NCBI RefSeq assembly: GCF_026262505.1
Contig: NC_067208.1
Coordinates: forward strand, 10,735,962 to 10,799,961
Source of the DNA: Trichomonas vaginalis G3
Lineage: Eukaryota > Parabasalia > Trichomonadida > Trichomonadidae
Reading direction: 5' to 3'
DNA length: 64,000 nt
The position numbers were made by a program, and so were the translations under genes. Below are positions 9,265 through 19,859 of this stretch, piece after piece (the first letter of the stretch is position 1; every line of letters starts with the position of its first letter). The notes under the pieces were generated by a model that saw only the letters and a program-made list of their open reading frames with translations, was not told the DNA's origin and ran no database searches.

Positions 9265-11348
9265 ATATTAATTGATTATTTTATATATTACAAACTTTCA
9301 TTTTTTTTTATTTATTGAAATCAAGATTTTTTTTATTGACTTTAATAAGTTTCGAATGACTGGTCTATTTCATTATGCTATTTAGATTCCGTGGTTTATT
9401 TATTGATTTTGGGTTTTGAAACTAATGTCAGAAATTTGTATTTTTAAGGAAATCATAAATATATGATACTATATTTACGTTTTTCTTTTAAAGGATTATT
9501 TAGAATTTTGTGAGTTATTTCAATTTTTATAAACTTTATTTTGGAAGAAATTTTTCGCAACTAAATTGAATCTTAAATATATTATCAATTTCATTCACAA
9601 TTCTCATTTTTTACTCAATTCAATTATTCTAAGATTGTCAAATTTTAAACCATGGCCGATTATAATTGTTACAGTGCATTTGGATAACGATTTTCATTGA
9701 ATAGTAAACCATAAATAACCGTTTCTATACAAATTTGTTAACCTGAAATAAATTTTATTACAATCTCATACTGATGAGATCGCAATCCAAAATTTAAAAT
9801 TTCGAAATTATTTGTGATATTTACACGGATTAATTATGAAATTTCTCTGAAAAGAATATATAAAGTACTCACAAAATCTAGATTGAGAGGCGGTCAATGA
9901 CTTTTGAGGGGAAATTAACGCATGGAATTTAATATTATTTAGGTTGATATTCTTGCTTATTATTTCAGAAAAAAATCTTAAAAAATTTCAATATGAAAAT
10001 TGAAAGCAATTCAAAAAAATTGCTAACATGTAAATTTTAATATCCTATGCATAATTTCATATTTTGAACATTTTTTATTTTTGTTTAAAACTTAAAATTT
10101 TGCGAATTTAATATAATTTATAAAATATAATACGTATATATATTTAAAATACACTAAATTTAATTGTTAATTGACGTTTTTGGGAATGAATTTTATCAAA
10201 ACATGCCTGAATCTGAAAATTTGAAAGAACGAATTACACAAGCATATATGTAGAATTCAAAATACAAACTTAAAGATTGTATACGTTTAAAATTATTCAG
10301 ATTGTGTTTGATTTCCACTCATTCTGTTTCTTTTGAACTCTAACACTAACATTTCATGATGATTACATGATCCATTTATACATGGTTGAATTGTTCCAGA
10401 TTCTACCAGAAAATCAATCCAAATTTCTCAATGCATTCATGTTGATTGGACAAAATTTAAAATTTATCAGCCTGTTTCCAGAGAAACTCATATATTCCCT
10501 AATGAAATGTAATTTTTGCTACATTTATTTCAATCAAATTTCAAAAAATTGACTGCAGAGCTTGAAAAGGTGATGAATCATGTTGTTATTAGATGTACAT
10601 ATTAGATTTACTATTTCCAAAAAAATGCTCAAATTTGAATAGTTTTTAGAAAATTTGGAATTACACTCCTTACATTATATATAATTAAATGTTTAAATTT
10701 TATTTATTTTTCCCTTTTAATTTTATAACGTGCTCTATCAAAACTAACCTCTCAATTGAAGGCCACAAAATCTAAGTAGTGAGGGTACACAAATTTTGTA
10801 TGGAGTACGGTTCAATTTTTGAGAGCCTCACTACTTAGATTTTGTGACTACCTTAGTATGCCTAAGAACACATTCATTGACAAATATATAAAGTGTAACG
10901 TTTATCTAATAATAATGATAATAATATTAAAGGGTTTCATTAAATAATTTGAAAATTCATGGAGAGTCATTTTGGAGAGTATATATTCCAATTGAAAATG
11001 CGTTAGATTACACGCGTATGGTATTAGTCGATCTAAATTCTGATATCAAGCTCAATCATCTTGATGGGATTGTATAATAATATTACATATATAATAGAAA
11101 ATCATTTCATTGCTTCAAACACATGTATCGTGCTTCATTTTTACTTGATTCAAATTCATTTTCAAAGGTGATTTAAGCAACGCTTTTACATATCTCGGGA
11201 TGCCTTACCATCAGATCCATATAACCAACTGATTTCATCTGGATTTCTAGAATTGCTTTTTTTTTGACATGTAATTTGAATCTTCTTCGATTGCGTTCAA
11301 AATTTTTATCCTTTGAATATTTGACAGGAGATTTTAACTGCCATTATT
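9265..11348. other. Long intergenic region
   Basis: About 2.1 kb without a supported gene; the only open frame (10367-10552, 61 codons) has no family features. It contains a long inverted repeat at 10764-10846, listed separately, and otherwise simple AT-rich DNA. The 3' end must hold the promoter of the intron-containing gene. Confidence 0.6.
10764..10846. repeat. 21-bp perfect inverted repeat with 41-nt loop
   Basis: Arms 10764-10784 and 10826-10846 are exact reverse complements; each contains CTAAGTAGTGAGG or its complement. The loop itself contains an inner palindrome around ACAAATTTTGT flanked by GTAC on both sides. The core CAAAATCTAAG recurs at about 16690. It may be a tiny inverted-repeat element or a transcribed hairpin; no flanking duplication is obvious. 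Confidence 0.75.
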
Positions 11349-12618
11349 ATGAGTTCCGTTGAACCTGCAAAGGATCCTATAGATGAATTCGATCAATTCT
11401 TTAAGGATTTGCAAGTCAGTAAAGCAGTGAAGTCTTATTCTGATAAAAAAGCAACTTTGTTCTATTTATTTTCTAACAAACAGCTTGGCCACTCATATTG
11501 AACAGATTTTAAATCTCATTTTAGCACCAGAGCTAACAGAACAAGGACATAAAGCATTTTTATTATTTACAAAACCAAATCCGCTACTCATATCAGCATT
11601 AACAGAAAACGACATTTTATTTTGCCTCGGAACTCAAGCAATCATGAACGACAAGGATAAACCAGCAGTTATAAGTCGGCTTTCTACAATTTTTCTTTGT
11701 TTATTAACAGAATGTCCATCCGCCTGCCACGAATCAACAGGATTTCTATATAATTTGCTTGAATTCGTAGATAATACCGGCGTGTACGATCTTTTCAAAG
11801 AAATTTTCAAAAAAGACTCTGAATTAAGAGTAATTCAAGAGTTCTTAGTCGAAACTAAACTTACAACTTATATCGTTCGCATACTTCGAGAACATGAGAA
11901 TCTTGAAACTATAAAATGCATGCTACGTCTAATTTCTCATGGAGCAAATAATAAAATTATGTGGCCATCTTTTTGCTCTGATGAAGTATGTGAAGCGCTT
12001 ATATTTAGATCAGGAATCGAAGAAATCAAAAATGAGTTATGGGAAGCAGTAAATGCAGTAGTTTGTACAAAAAATGTCCAAACAATGAAAAATATCATAC
12101 CGCAAGCTATAAATCTAATAACAACTACATACATGAAACCTACAGCTGCTTTAGCCTATTCTTTCGACTTTCTTTCAAAAATAATTCGACGAAGTGTTGA
12201 AAGTTTTACAGTTGAATCAGTCAACCAATTATTATCATCAATAATTAGTTTACTTGCGATCGTTCCTGATTCTTCTAATTTACTTGGAGCTGCATTTCGT
12301 TTAATTACATCTTGTGTTAAAATTAAGAATTTTACTCAACCAACATTGGACATGGTCTTACCAGTTCTTGCCGCAGAAGCACCTTCTAGGGTTAGATGCG
12401 CAGCTACAGCAAATTGTGCAAATTTTATATTGAATTTACAAGATATGGCTTCAAAAGATGCTGAGCTCTTCAAATTACTTACGAAATACGAAGATTACCA
12501 AGAAATTTGTTCAAGATTTTTGCCTTGGTACTCTAATGTTATCAGTTCGAACTACAGAGGTGTTATTTCAATATATGACAAAGGTTCTCCTTTGATGGGA
12601 ACTTTCTCTTTAATTTAA
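11349..12618 (+). CDS. Helical-repeat protein with one short intron
   Basis: The long frame has no suitable ATG at its start, but an ATG at 11349 opens a different frame that joins it if 11459-11483 is removed as an intron. The spliced product is 414 residues: an acidic, DEFDQFF-containing N-terminus, then alpha-helical ARM-like repeats to the end. It has no signal peptide or membrane segment. The layout faintly recalls SIT4/PP6-associated (SAPS) phosphatase regulatory subunits, but I cannot name it firmly. Its role is therefore unknown; a scaffold or regulatory subunit is an inference. Confidence 0.65.
11459..11483 (+). other. Predicted 25-nt spliceosomal intron
   Basis: The segment starts with GT and ends TCTAACAAACAG, close to the fused branch-site/3' splice site ACTAACACACAG known from Trichomonas introns. 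Removing 25 nt brings the ATG frame at 11349 into register with the 377-codon downstream frame. Very short introns of this size are known in T. vaginalis. An alternative donor at 11432 (52-nt intron) would also keep frame but is a weaker match to the short class. Confidence 0.6.
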
Positions 12619-12810
12619 TATAGAAATATAGATGTTTGTATCAAAATAAAGTATATATTTTGTATAAATTTTTTACAAAATATGTCCATAGATGCATATC
12701 CTATGATCACATGACTTTATTTAATATAATTTTTTTTTAATTTCTTAATACGGATGAACTTTAACCAGTTATATCTATTTTAATCAAGCTAATTTTTAAC
12801 ATTCTTTCTT

Positions 12811-15800
12811 ATGAATATTCATTTTGCATTAATGTTTTTCTCAATTCTTTTCTCTTTTTCAATCTCACAAGAAATCGAGAAACAACTTGATGTTTCTATG
12901 ACCGCAAAATGGGAAAAGACCAAATTAATAGCAGAATCTCTCTGTTTTTTCGGCGAATTTAAGAAAGATCAATATCAATGTGCCGTAAATCAAATAAATT
13001 CTTTAGAAAAGTTTTCAGATTCAATAGAAGAAAATATTCAGAGCTTTAAACCATGTTTGTCAGAATCAGATCAAAAATTTTTACAATTTAATCTTCAATA
13101 TCATGTATTTTCTCCAAGAATTGCATTTTATTCAACAATAAAAGATAATTTTACAACTGAAACATTCGATTTTGAACCAAATCACAAAAATATTAAATAT
13201 ATTGACTTCAATTCTCCGGTCAAATTACCAGAAAATACTATTATTCGACCAATTACAAAGTTAAATCCCGATAAGAACCCACAAATCCTCAATGGATATG
13301 GCGTGGAATTGCGACCATTTAAATATTCAATGGAATATGGCGTAAAAGATCCATCTCAGCTACAAAAGGGTTCACTTAGCATTTTAAATGACGAATCATA
13401 TGAATATATTAAGAAATTCGAAGAATCTGAAGAAGTAACTTTTGATAATTTAGTTTACAAGCATTTAGAATCATATATCATGAACTCTGAAGATCCTCTC
13501 AAAGAATTGAAGGAAGTTGTTGAAAACTGGCCAATTGCGATGAAAAAAGTTTATCAATCTAAAATTGATGAGAATTCTCAAGAGGAAGAGATTTCAGAAA
13601 GTGTCATGACACTTAATGGACGAGTAATTCCTTTCGAAACATTCGATCCTTTCACATTTTCCTCACAAATTTTTGAAATTCAAAAAATTCAAAAAATTTT
13701 AACAGAAAAATTTGGCCTCACACCTAAAAAAGCGAACATTCTAATGGAAACAGAAACACGTAAAAGCAATCTTGTCATTGATGTTCGCGGAGATCACATT
13801 ATTTGGCTAAATAACCTCGAAACAGACAAAAGATACTCAAAGTACTCGAGAAAAATCGATTCATTGTTTGGAAAACTTACAGAACCGCCGAAAGTTCGTC
13901 ATAATTTGGTAAATATGGTTTTATTTATCGATCCATCTTCGTCAAAAGACATGAAATTGTTACTAGAGGTTCATAAGTTACTTGAAAAAGGATATGCCAT
14001 GAGAGTTGGCCTCTCTCCGTTACACAGAAACAATAATGAGAATCAAATTAAAGCTCTCTATGATATTTTTACAAATTACAACCCATTTAAGTATGTTTCA
14101 TTACTTGTTAAAGGTGATTCCATCAAGAGCGCCTATGAAAAGACTACTAAAAAGGAATATTCCGAAGATTTTTCTGAAGAATCCGAAGAATACATAAGTT
14201 TGATCGATAGTTTCTGCGAGGCATCAAATATCAATGAAACTGCCATATGGACAAATGGTGATTTGTACACAGGAAATGACTTAGAAGACAAAATTTCTAT
14301 TTCACCATTAGAAACTTTACAAATACTCAGAAATTTATTGATGGAAAATGAAATTTCCGGAGATTATTTGTCTTTTATCTTGAGGAAGAGACATGCAGTT
14401 AAAAGACTCATTCCAGAAATATCAAAAATCAGACCAATTTCAACAAAAATTTCCCAAGAAAAAATTGAAAAAATTGAAGAGTTTATTCAATTTTCAAAAA
14501 GTATCAATTATCAAAAACGTGACGAAGAAAAATCGTTAGTTACATGTTGGCTTAAAATCTACAATAACAAAGCGAGCATTGAAGAAAAAATTGATGAATT
14601 CTTCAAATCAAGACATCAAAGTTCAGTTCGATTAAGTTTTGTTTCAGAATTTCCTTCTTTAGTTGAACAAGAGATTTTGAACAAAAACAACGATGCAGTT
14701 TTATTTTTGAATGGAAGAATCTTCTATTTCAACGAGTCATTTGAGTATTTCGATGACTTATTCTCATGGCAGTCTCTTCTATCATCACAACTCTCTGAAA
14801 CAATTGAAGATGAAGATCTTCTGATGTTTTGGTCATCGTATTTGTTGTCTTTGAATGAAAGAGAAATAGAAATCAAACATTTCCATCCAAATGAGTTCAA
14901 TCCTGATGAAAAATTCGCTTTAAACATCGACGGAGAATTGAAATCATTGGAAGTAAAATGTGTAATTGATCCATTCACGAAAAATGGTCAGAAAATTATC
15001 GGTTTTCTTTGTCACTTTTCTGATTTATCGTTTGGCAGAATTTCACTTCACATCTGTCCATCAACACGTGATTTGAAGATACCAAAGAGTTATTATAGGT
15101 ATGTTACAGACGAAAGAGCACTTTTGTCATCATTTAACAACTCAATGATTTATTCAATTTTGTTAGAAACTCCCGAAACATGGATGGTCGAACAAAACAG
15201 AGTTGATTGCGATGTTGACAATGTTTTAGGAAGTGATTTGCAAAATGGTTATAGATATCAGTTCGAATACGTCCTTTCTTATCTGGTTGTAGAAGGATTT
15301 TCTTATGATTTGCAAAATAATCCGTCAGAAAATGTTCAAATTAAATCTTTTGAATCAGATACGACGGTTATGTCAAATAACGGATATTTCCAGTTAAAGA
15401 CGACATTTCCAACTATATTAGATATAAGTTTGTTCTCTGATTTTTCGAAAGGAAACTTCGAAATAATGTCAGGAAACAAAATTGTTTTCGATTCTTTTAA
15501 TTGGAGACATTTTTCAGTCAGAATTCAGAGAAAAACATCAAAAATTCAAAGATTTCCATACGTAGATGATGGAAAAATCCATGTATTTGGTGTTTGTTCG
15601 GGCAGATTGTACGAAAGATTGATGAAAATCATGATTTTGAGTGTGAAACAAAACAGTCAAAATTCAACAACGAAATTTTGGCTACTTAAAAATTATTTGT
15701 CTCCAAAATTCAGATCAGAACTTCAAAAGATGTCATTGGAGATTGGCTTTGAATACGAGCTTGTTAGTTATCATTGGCCGCATTTCATTACGAGACAAGA

Positions 15801-16416
15801 AGAGAAACAAAGAGTTATTTGGGGAAACAAAATTTTGTTTTTGGATGTTTTGTTCCCTGCTTCTCTTCACAAAGTTATTTATATCGATGCAGACCAAGTT
15901 GTTAGAACAAACATGAGGGAACTAATGACAATGGATTTGCATAACAATCCTTATGGATTTACTCCAATGTGTGACAGCAGAAAAGAAACAGAACCATTCA
16001 GATTTTGGCATCAAGGATATTGGAAAGAACATTTACAAGGAAAGAAATATCATATTTCTGCTTTGTTCGTAACTGATTTGCAGAGATTTAGAGAGATGAA
16101 AGCTGGTGAATTGTTGAGAGATTATTATAATTCATTGGTCTTGGATGACCAAAGTTTGGCGAATTTGGACCAGGATTTGCCAAATTACGCTCAGGAAAGA
16201 ATTGGAATTTACTCATTAAACCAGGAATGGCTGTGGTGTGAAACATGGTGTAGTGATGAAACAATGGATAAAGCGAAAACAATCGATTTGTGCAACAATC
16301 CATTGACTAAAGCTCCAAAACTGAAGATTGCAAAGGAAAGAATTAAAGAATGGCCTGGATTGGATAAACTTGCAAGTACTTTTGAAGAAAAGCAAGAAAA
16401 GAATGATGAACTTTGA
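12811..16416 (+). CDS. UGGT: UDP-glucose:glycoprotein glucosyltransferase
   Basis: A 1201-residue ER folding sensor that re-glucosylates misfolded N-glycoproteins for another round of lectin-chaperone folding. Residues 1-19 are a signal peptide (MNIHFALMFFSILFSFSIS). The middle ~900 residues are the large luminal sensor region made of thioredoxin-like and beta-sandwich modules. From about residue 924 comes the GT24 catalytic domain: IHVFGVCSGRLYERLMKIM, the metal-binding DAD at 1026-1028 within YIDADQVVR, and NLDQDLPN near the end. The protein ends KNDEL, an HDEL/KDEL-type ER-retention signal. It is shorter than animal and yeast UGGTs (about 1500), with the shortening in the sensor half. Frame and start are clear. 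Confidence 0.92.
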   Translation: MNIHFALMFFSILFSFSISQEIEKQLDVSMTAKWEKTKLIAESLCFFGEFKKDQYQCAVNQINSLEKFSDSIEENIQSFKPCLSESDQKFLQFNLQYHVFSPRIAFYSTIKDNFTTETFDFEPNHKNIKYIDFNSPVKLPENTIIRPITKLNPDKNPQILNGYGVELRPFKYSMEYGVKDPSQLQKGSLSILNDESYEYIKKFEESEEVTFDNLVYKHLESYIMNSEDPLKELKEVVENWPIAMKKVYQSKIDENSQEEEISESVMTLNGRVIPFETFDPFTFSSQIFEIQKIQKILTEKFGLTPKKANILMETETRKSNLVIDVRGDHIIWLNNLETDKRYSKYSRKIDSLFGKLTEPPKVRHNLVNMVLFIDPSSSKDMKLLLEVHKLLEKGYAMRVGLSPLHRNNNENQIKALYDIFTNYNPFKYVSLLVKGDSIKSAYEKTTKKEYSEDFSEESEEYISLIDSFCEASNINETAIWTNGDLYTGNDLEDKISISPLETLQILRNLLMENEISGDYLSFILRKRHAVKRLIPEISKIRPISTKISQEKIEKIEEFIQFSKSINYQKRDEEKSLVTCWLKIYNNKASIEEKIDEFFKSRHQSSVRLSFVSEFPSLVEQEILNKNNDAVLFLNGRIFYFNESFEYFDDLFSWQSLLSSQLSETIEDEDLLMFWSSYLLSLNEREIEIKHFHPNEFNPDEKFALNIDGELKSLEVKCVIDPFTKNGQKIIGFLCHFSDLSFGRISLHICPSTRDLKIPKSYYRYVTDERALLSSFNNSMIYSILLETPETWMVEQNRVDCDVDNVLGSDLQNGYRYQFEYVLSYLVVEGFSYDLQNNPSENVQIKSFESDTTVMSNNGYFQLKTTFPTILDISLFSDFSKGNFEIMSGNKIVFDSFNWRHFSVRIQRKTSKIQRFPYVDDGKIHVFGVCSGRLYERLMKIMILSVKQNSQNSTTKFWLLKNYLSPKFRSELQKMSLEIGFEYELVSYHWPHFITRQEEKQRVIWGNKILFLDVLFPASLHKVIYIDADQVVRTNMRELMTMDLHNNPYGFTPMCDSRKETEPFRFWHQGYWKEHLQGKKYHISALFVTDLQRFREMKAGELLRDYYNSLVLDDQSLANLDQDLPNYAQERIGIYSLNQEWLWCETWCSDETMDKAKTIDLCNNPLTKAPKLKIAKERIKEWPGLDKLASTFEEKQEKNDEL

Positions 16417-16806
16417 TATTTTTTTATTTGTTTATTATTAGTAAAATTCTTATTTCAAAAAACTTTTTATTTTAATATGCACATGCTTATTTTATGAATG
16501 ATGAGGTGATCAATCATTCCTTATGAATTGCTATAATCAGAACCATTATTTGATGGGATGTATTCTTTAATATCACATAGGAATTGGAATTTCATATAAA
16601 ACGGAATCAAAAACTTCATATCAAATTATTTTTTGCGAGTTTTTTGCACCCCATATAAAACCCTTTTTGAACACTAAATCTAAGGTTATAATACAAAATC
16701 TAAGAACACTAATTGCAGGCATTTTTGATGGTTTAAATCTTAGATAATAAACATATTAAATTATTTATTTTTTTAAATAATAATGTTTTACATATAATAA
16801 GAAAAT
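16417..16806. other. Convergent intergenic region
   Basis: About 390 bp between the 3' ends of UGGT and the GH2 pseudogene. It carries three variants of an AAATCTAAG/CTTAGATTT word near 16675-16745, related to the inverted repeat at 10764-10846. No gene is visible. Confidence 0.5.
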
Positions 16807-19188
16807 TTAAACAGAAGTAATAGTGATAGTTCCTTTCTGGACACCTTTTGCTGTTGCCACTACAACTATTTGGCCTGGTTCTTCTTCAGATTCAACGATA
16901 CAAGTGAGTTTTCCAGCAAAGAGATGCATTCTCGGTCTCTGGAATGGTTCCAAACAAGCAGCATCTCCGTTTGCAACAGCTCTGAAGTGTCCTTTTCCTT
17001 TCACTACGAATGATACTTCTCTGTTATCATTTGGACACAAGTTCCCGTCGGCATCAACGACACTGACAGTGATATAAGCCAAATCTTTTCCATCAGCGAC
17101 TAATTTCGTGTGTTTCGTTTCCATAACGATATGATGTGGTTTTCCAGCAGTATTTATCTGCACTTCACCAACCTTGTTGTTGTTTTCATCATAAGCAACA
17201 GCTTTAATCTTTCCTGGTCGAGAAACAGCGTTCATCCAACTGTATCTATATCTTGTTTGTCTTGAAGTATTCGATCTGCAGAGTTTACCCCAAGAAACAT
17301 CATTAATAAACAATTCAACATATGGATAATCAGAATAAACCATTACAGGGACAACATCGCCTTCTCTTCCTTCCCAATTCCAATGCGGCAACATATGTAA
17401 TGTATGTTCTTTCTTATTCCATTCAGTTCTAAAGATATAATATCTATCTTTCGGAATAAAAGCCAAATCAATGCATCCGAAATAAGAAGAATGCGATGGC
17501 CAGCCTTCTGTATCATAAGGTGTTGGCTCTCCAAGATAATCAACACCTGTCCAAACAAATTGTCCTATGCACCAGTCATTGTCATCAACATTCACAAAGT
17601 CATCTTCAGGAACATTAGACCATGACGTCACTTCCATGTCGTATCCACTCAATTGGTGATCAGGGTAGTTTGCGAAAACTGTTTTGATCACTGGTAATTT
17701 GTAAACACCGCGAGAACTAACTGTTGATCCTGTTTCTGTTCCCACTAAGAAACCTTGAGGCAGTTTTTCGATGAGTTCTTCATACATCCATGGATGATAA
17801 TTAAATCCAGGAACATCTAAAGCCAATGAAAAACCACTTGTTACAGAGCAATCAGGTTGATTTACACCACATGTTACCTTTCTTGTAGGATCTTCTCTGT
17901 GGCACCATTCAACTAATTGTCTGACAGCTTTTACTTCTTGTTCTGTACAAAGTTGAGGAATTTCATTTCCGACACTCCACAAAATAATACTTGGATGATT
18001 CTTGAAGTGTTATATCATGTTAATTATGTCTTTCTCAGCCCAATCTTTCCAATATCTATGATATCCATTTTTGCATTTAGCAATATCCCATTCATCAAAG
18101 CTCTCAACCATCATCATCAATCCTAATTCATCACACAATTCAACGAGTTCTGGTGCAGGCATGTTATGCGATGTTCTAATCACATTTGTTCCCATGTCTT
18201 TGAGTAATTCGAGTTCATGACGCAATCCTTTCTTATTTACAGCTGATCCGGGTGGTCCTAGGTCATGATGGATGCAGACACCGTTGAATTTCATGTTGAC
18301 ATCATTCAAATAAAATCCGGATCGTGATTTGAATTCAATTTTCCTTATTCCGAATTTTTCTTCGAAATAATCAACGACATCGTTATCTATTTCAACTGAT
18401 AACTGCGCTAAATAGAGATTGGGAGTATCAGGAGACCAAAACTGTGGATTTTGGATTGTGAAATTGAATTCAAATTCTCTGACATTTTCATTAATATCTT
18501 TAAATTGTATATTCGGTGTTATTTCAACTTGTTGGCCTTTTGGATCAATAATTTTGATAGAAGCTGTTGGTATTTTCTCTTCATGGTATACTTTTGATTT
18601 AATTGTGACATCCGAAGTGTCACTTTTTATTGAAGGGGTTGTAATTGTATTTCCCCAGATTTGCAAGTGGGTATTCGCGAATTGGATCAAGTGAACGTTA
18701 CGGTAGAGACCTGCTCCTGGATACCAACGTGATGACTGCTCAAGATTCTCTAATCTCACGGCTAATAAATTATTTGAACCATCTTTATTGATATGATTAG
18801 TAATATCGCAGTAAAATGTGTTATACCCATACGGCCAGTTGCAAACTAACTCGCCGTTCAAGTAAACGTGAGCATCGCTCATTGCTCCATCAAATAAAAG
18901 AGTTGTATTCTTCGAAACATCGCATTTGAAGTTAGTTCTATACCAGCCAACTCCAATATATGGTAATCCTCCAGTTCTTCCTGTTTTCATTGAATGTTCT
19001 ACTTCTAAATTTGCTTCAATTAAAAGGTCTTGCATATCGTTGTTATGATCGAATGAACCTTCAATTGCCCAGTCGTGTGGAATTCTTACATTTTGCCAGG
19101 TTGAATCATCAGTAGTAGGATATGATGGGTTTTGTGACTTTTTTTGTAAACGTAAGAATTCATACAATATCGAGCGATTTTGTATCAT
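16807..19188 (-). pseudogene. GH2 beta-galactosidase-like gene closed by one in-frame stop
   Basis: One continuous 793-codon frame broken only by a TAA at 18010-18012 (codon 393). It encodes a glycoside hydrolase family 2 enzyme that removes terminal beta-galactose or related sugars. Order: jelly-roll sugar-binding domain (GVGWYRTNF, DGAMSDAHVYLNGE), Ig-like domain, TIM barrel (GVCIHHDLG, TNVIRTSHNMPAPEL), acid/base Glu in WSVGNE (codon 409), nucleophile Glu in GTETGS (codon 485), then Ig-like C-terminal domains. The stop falls in the stretch before NHPSIILWSVGNE, so the upstream product would lack both catalytic Glu. The best likeness is to Bacteroidetes enzymes, pointing to lateral transfer. 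The first ~13 codons lie inside the terminal repeat of the Polinton, so the native 5' end is lost or replaced. Confidence 0.88.
19134..19147 (+). repeat. Left terminal inverted repeat, outer block
   Basis: GTGACTTTTTTTGT, matched exactly in reverse complement at 37669-37682. About 90 bp further in, TTCTTACGTTTTT (19235-19247) is matched by the complement of 37591-37602, with similar spacing to the first gene on each side (about 165 bp). Confidence 0.65.
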
Positions 19189-19398
19189 TTTTTTAACATA
19201 TGAAGTAAAAAATGTATGATTCTTACGGTTTTTATTCTTACGTTTTTGAATAAATCAAGATTTAAAAAATTTTCAAAATTGTAAGACATTTACACTCAGC
19301 CCATACATAATGCAATAAAAAATAAAAATTTTTTAAAAAATAAACCATTAAAAAATTAAAGTTATTTTTAAAATAATTTATTTTTTATTCTTACATAA

Positions 19399-19779
19399 AT
19401 GACCCAACAAGTAAAACCAGATAAAATAGATTATCGAATTTTAGAGGATGGTGTTCCTGTTTATATTCAAAGATTTAAAGGGAAGCAATATTATAGAATT
19501 GTTAATCCTTAATACATAAAACATTTATTTAAAAAGGAAGACTGTGAATTATTAAACGTTAATGAATATGAAACCAATAAATCAAAATTGAAATATAAAT
19601 ATATTGGAAGTGATGAAAGATGCAAAGATAAAGATAAAGTTTATACAGTTTCATATAATGAATGGAAAACCAATAAGATAAGAAAACATTTAGGAGATTA
19701 TGGGAAATGTTCTGAATTCTTTAAATCTAGTATATACGAGAGAGTAAAAGAAATTAGAAATAATTATTTTCATGAATAA
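19399..19779 (+). pseudogene. Polinton terminal-repeat gene, left copy (broken)
   Basis: A small basic protein gene of unknown function in the left inverted terminus, a near twin of 36886-37230 on the opposite strand at the right end. Shared words are FKKEDCELLN, YKYIGSDERCKDKDKV and RKHLGDYGKCSEFF. It is broken once. No fold is recognised; conserved Cys, Trp and basic residues would suit a nucleic-acid-binding protein, but that is inference. Being inside the terminal repeat, the two copies can be kept alike by gene conversion. Confidence 0.6.
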
Positions 19780-19859
19780 AAAAAAACTTTAAAAATTCAT
19801 GTCTTACGAAAAATTAAAACTTAGTTATGTTTATTATTTTATTTTTTATTTTGTATGAA

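Noticed and set aside
8687-9271. 194-codon frame overlapping the PLAC8 gene, and two long minus-strand frames rich in Trp or Val
   Set aside because: They are shadows of the CCACCACCACAA minisatellite read in other frames; only the PLAC8 frame keeps the Cys pattern.
10367-10552. 61-codon plus-strand open frame in a long spacer
   Set aside because: No supporting motif or context.
11937-12134. Other short antisense frames inside large host genes (here and at 4369-4566, 7090-7470, 14724-14978, 17343-17625, 47101-47595)
   Set aside because: All lie antisense or out of frame within convincing long genes.
16807-19188. Two separate adjacent GH2 genes
   Set aside because: The two parts are in the same frame and are separated only by one TAA, with conserved GH2 sequence on both sides, so it is one gene.
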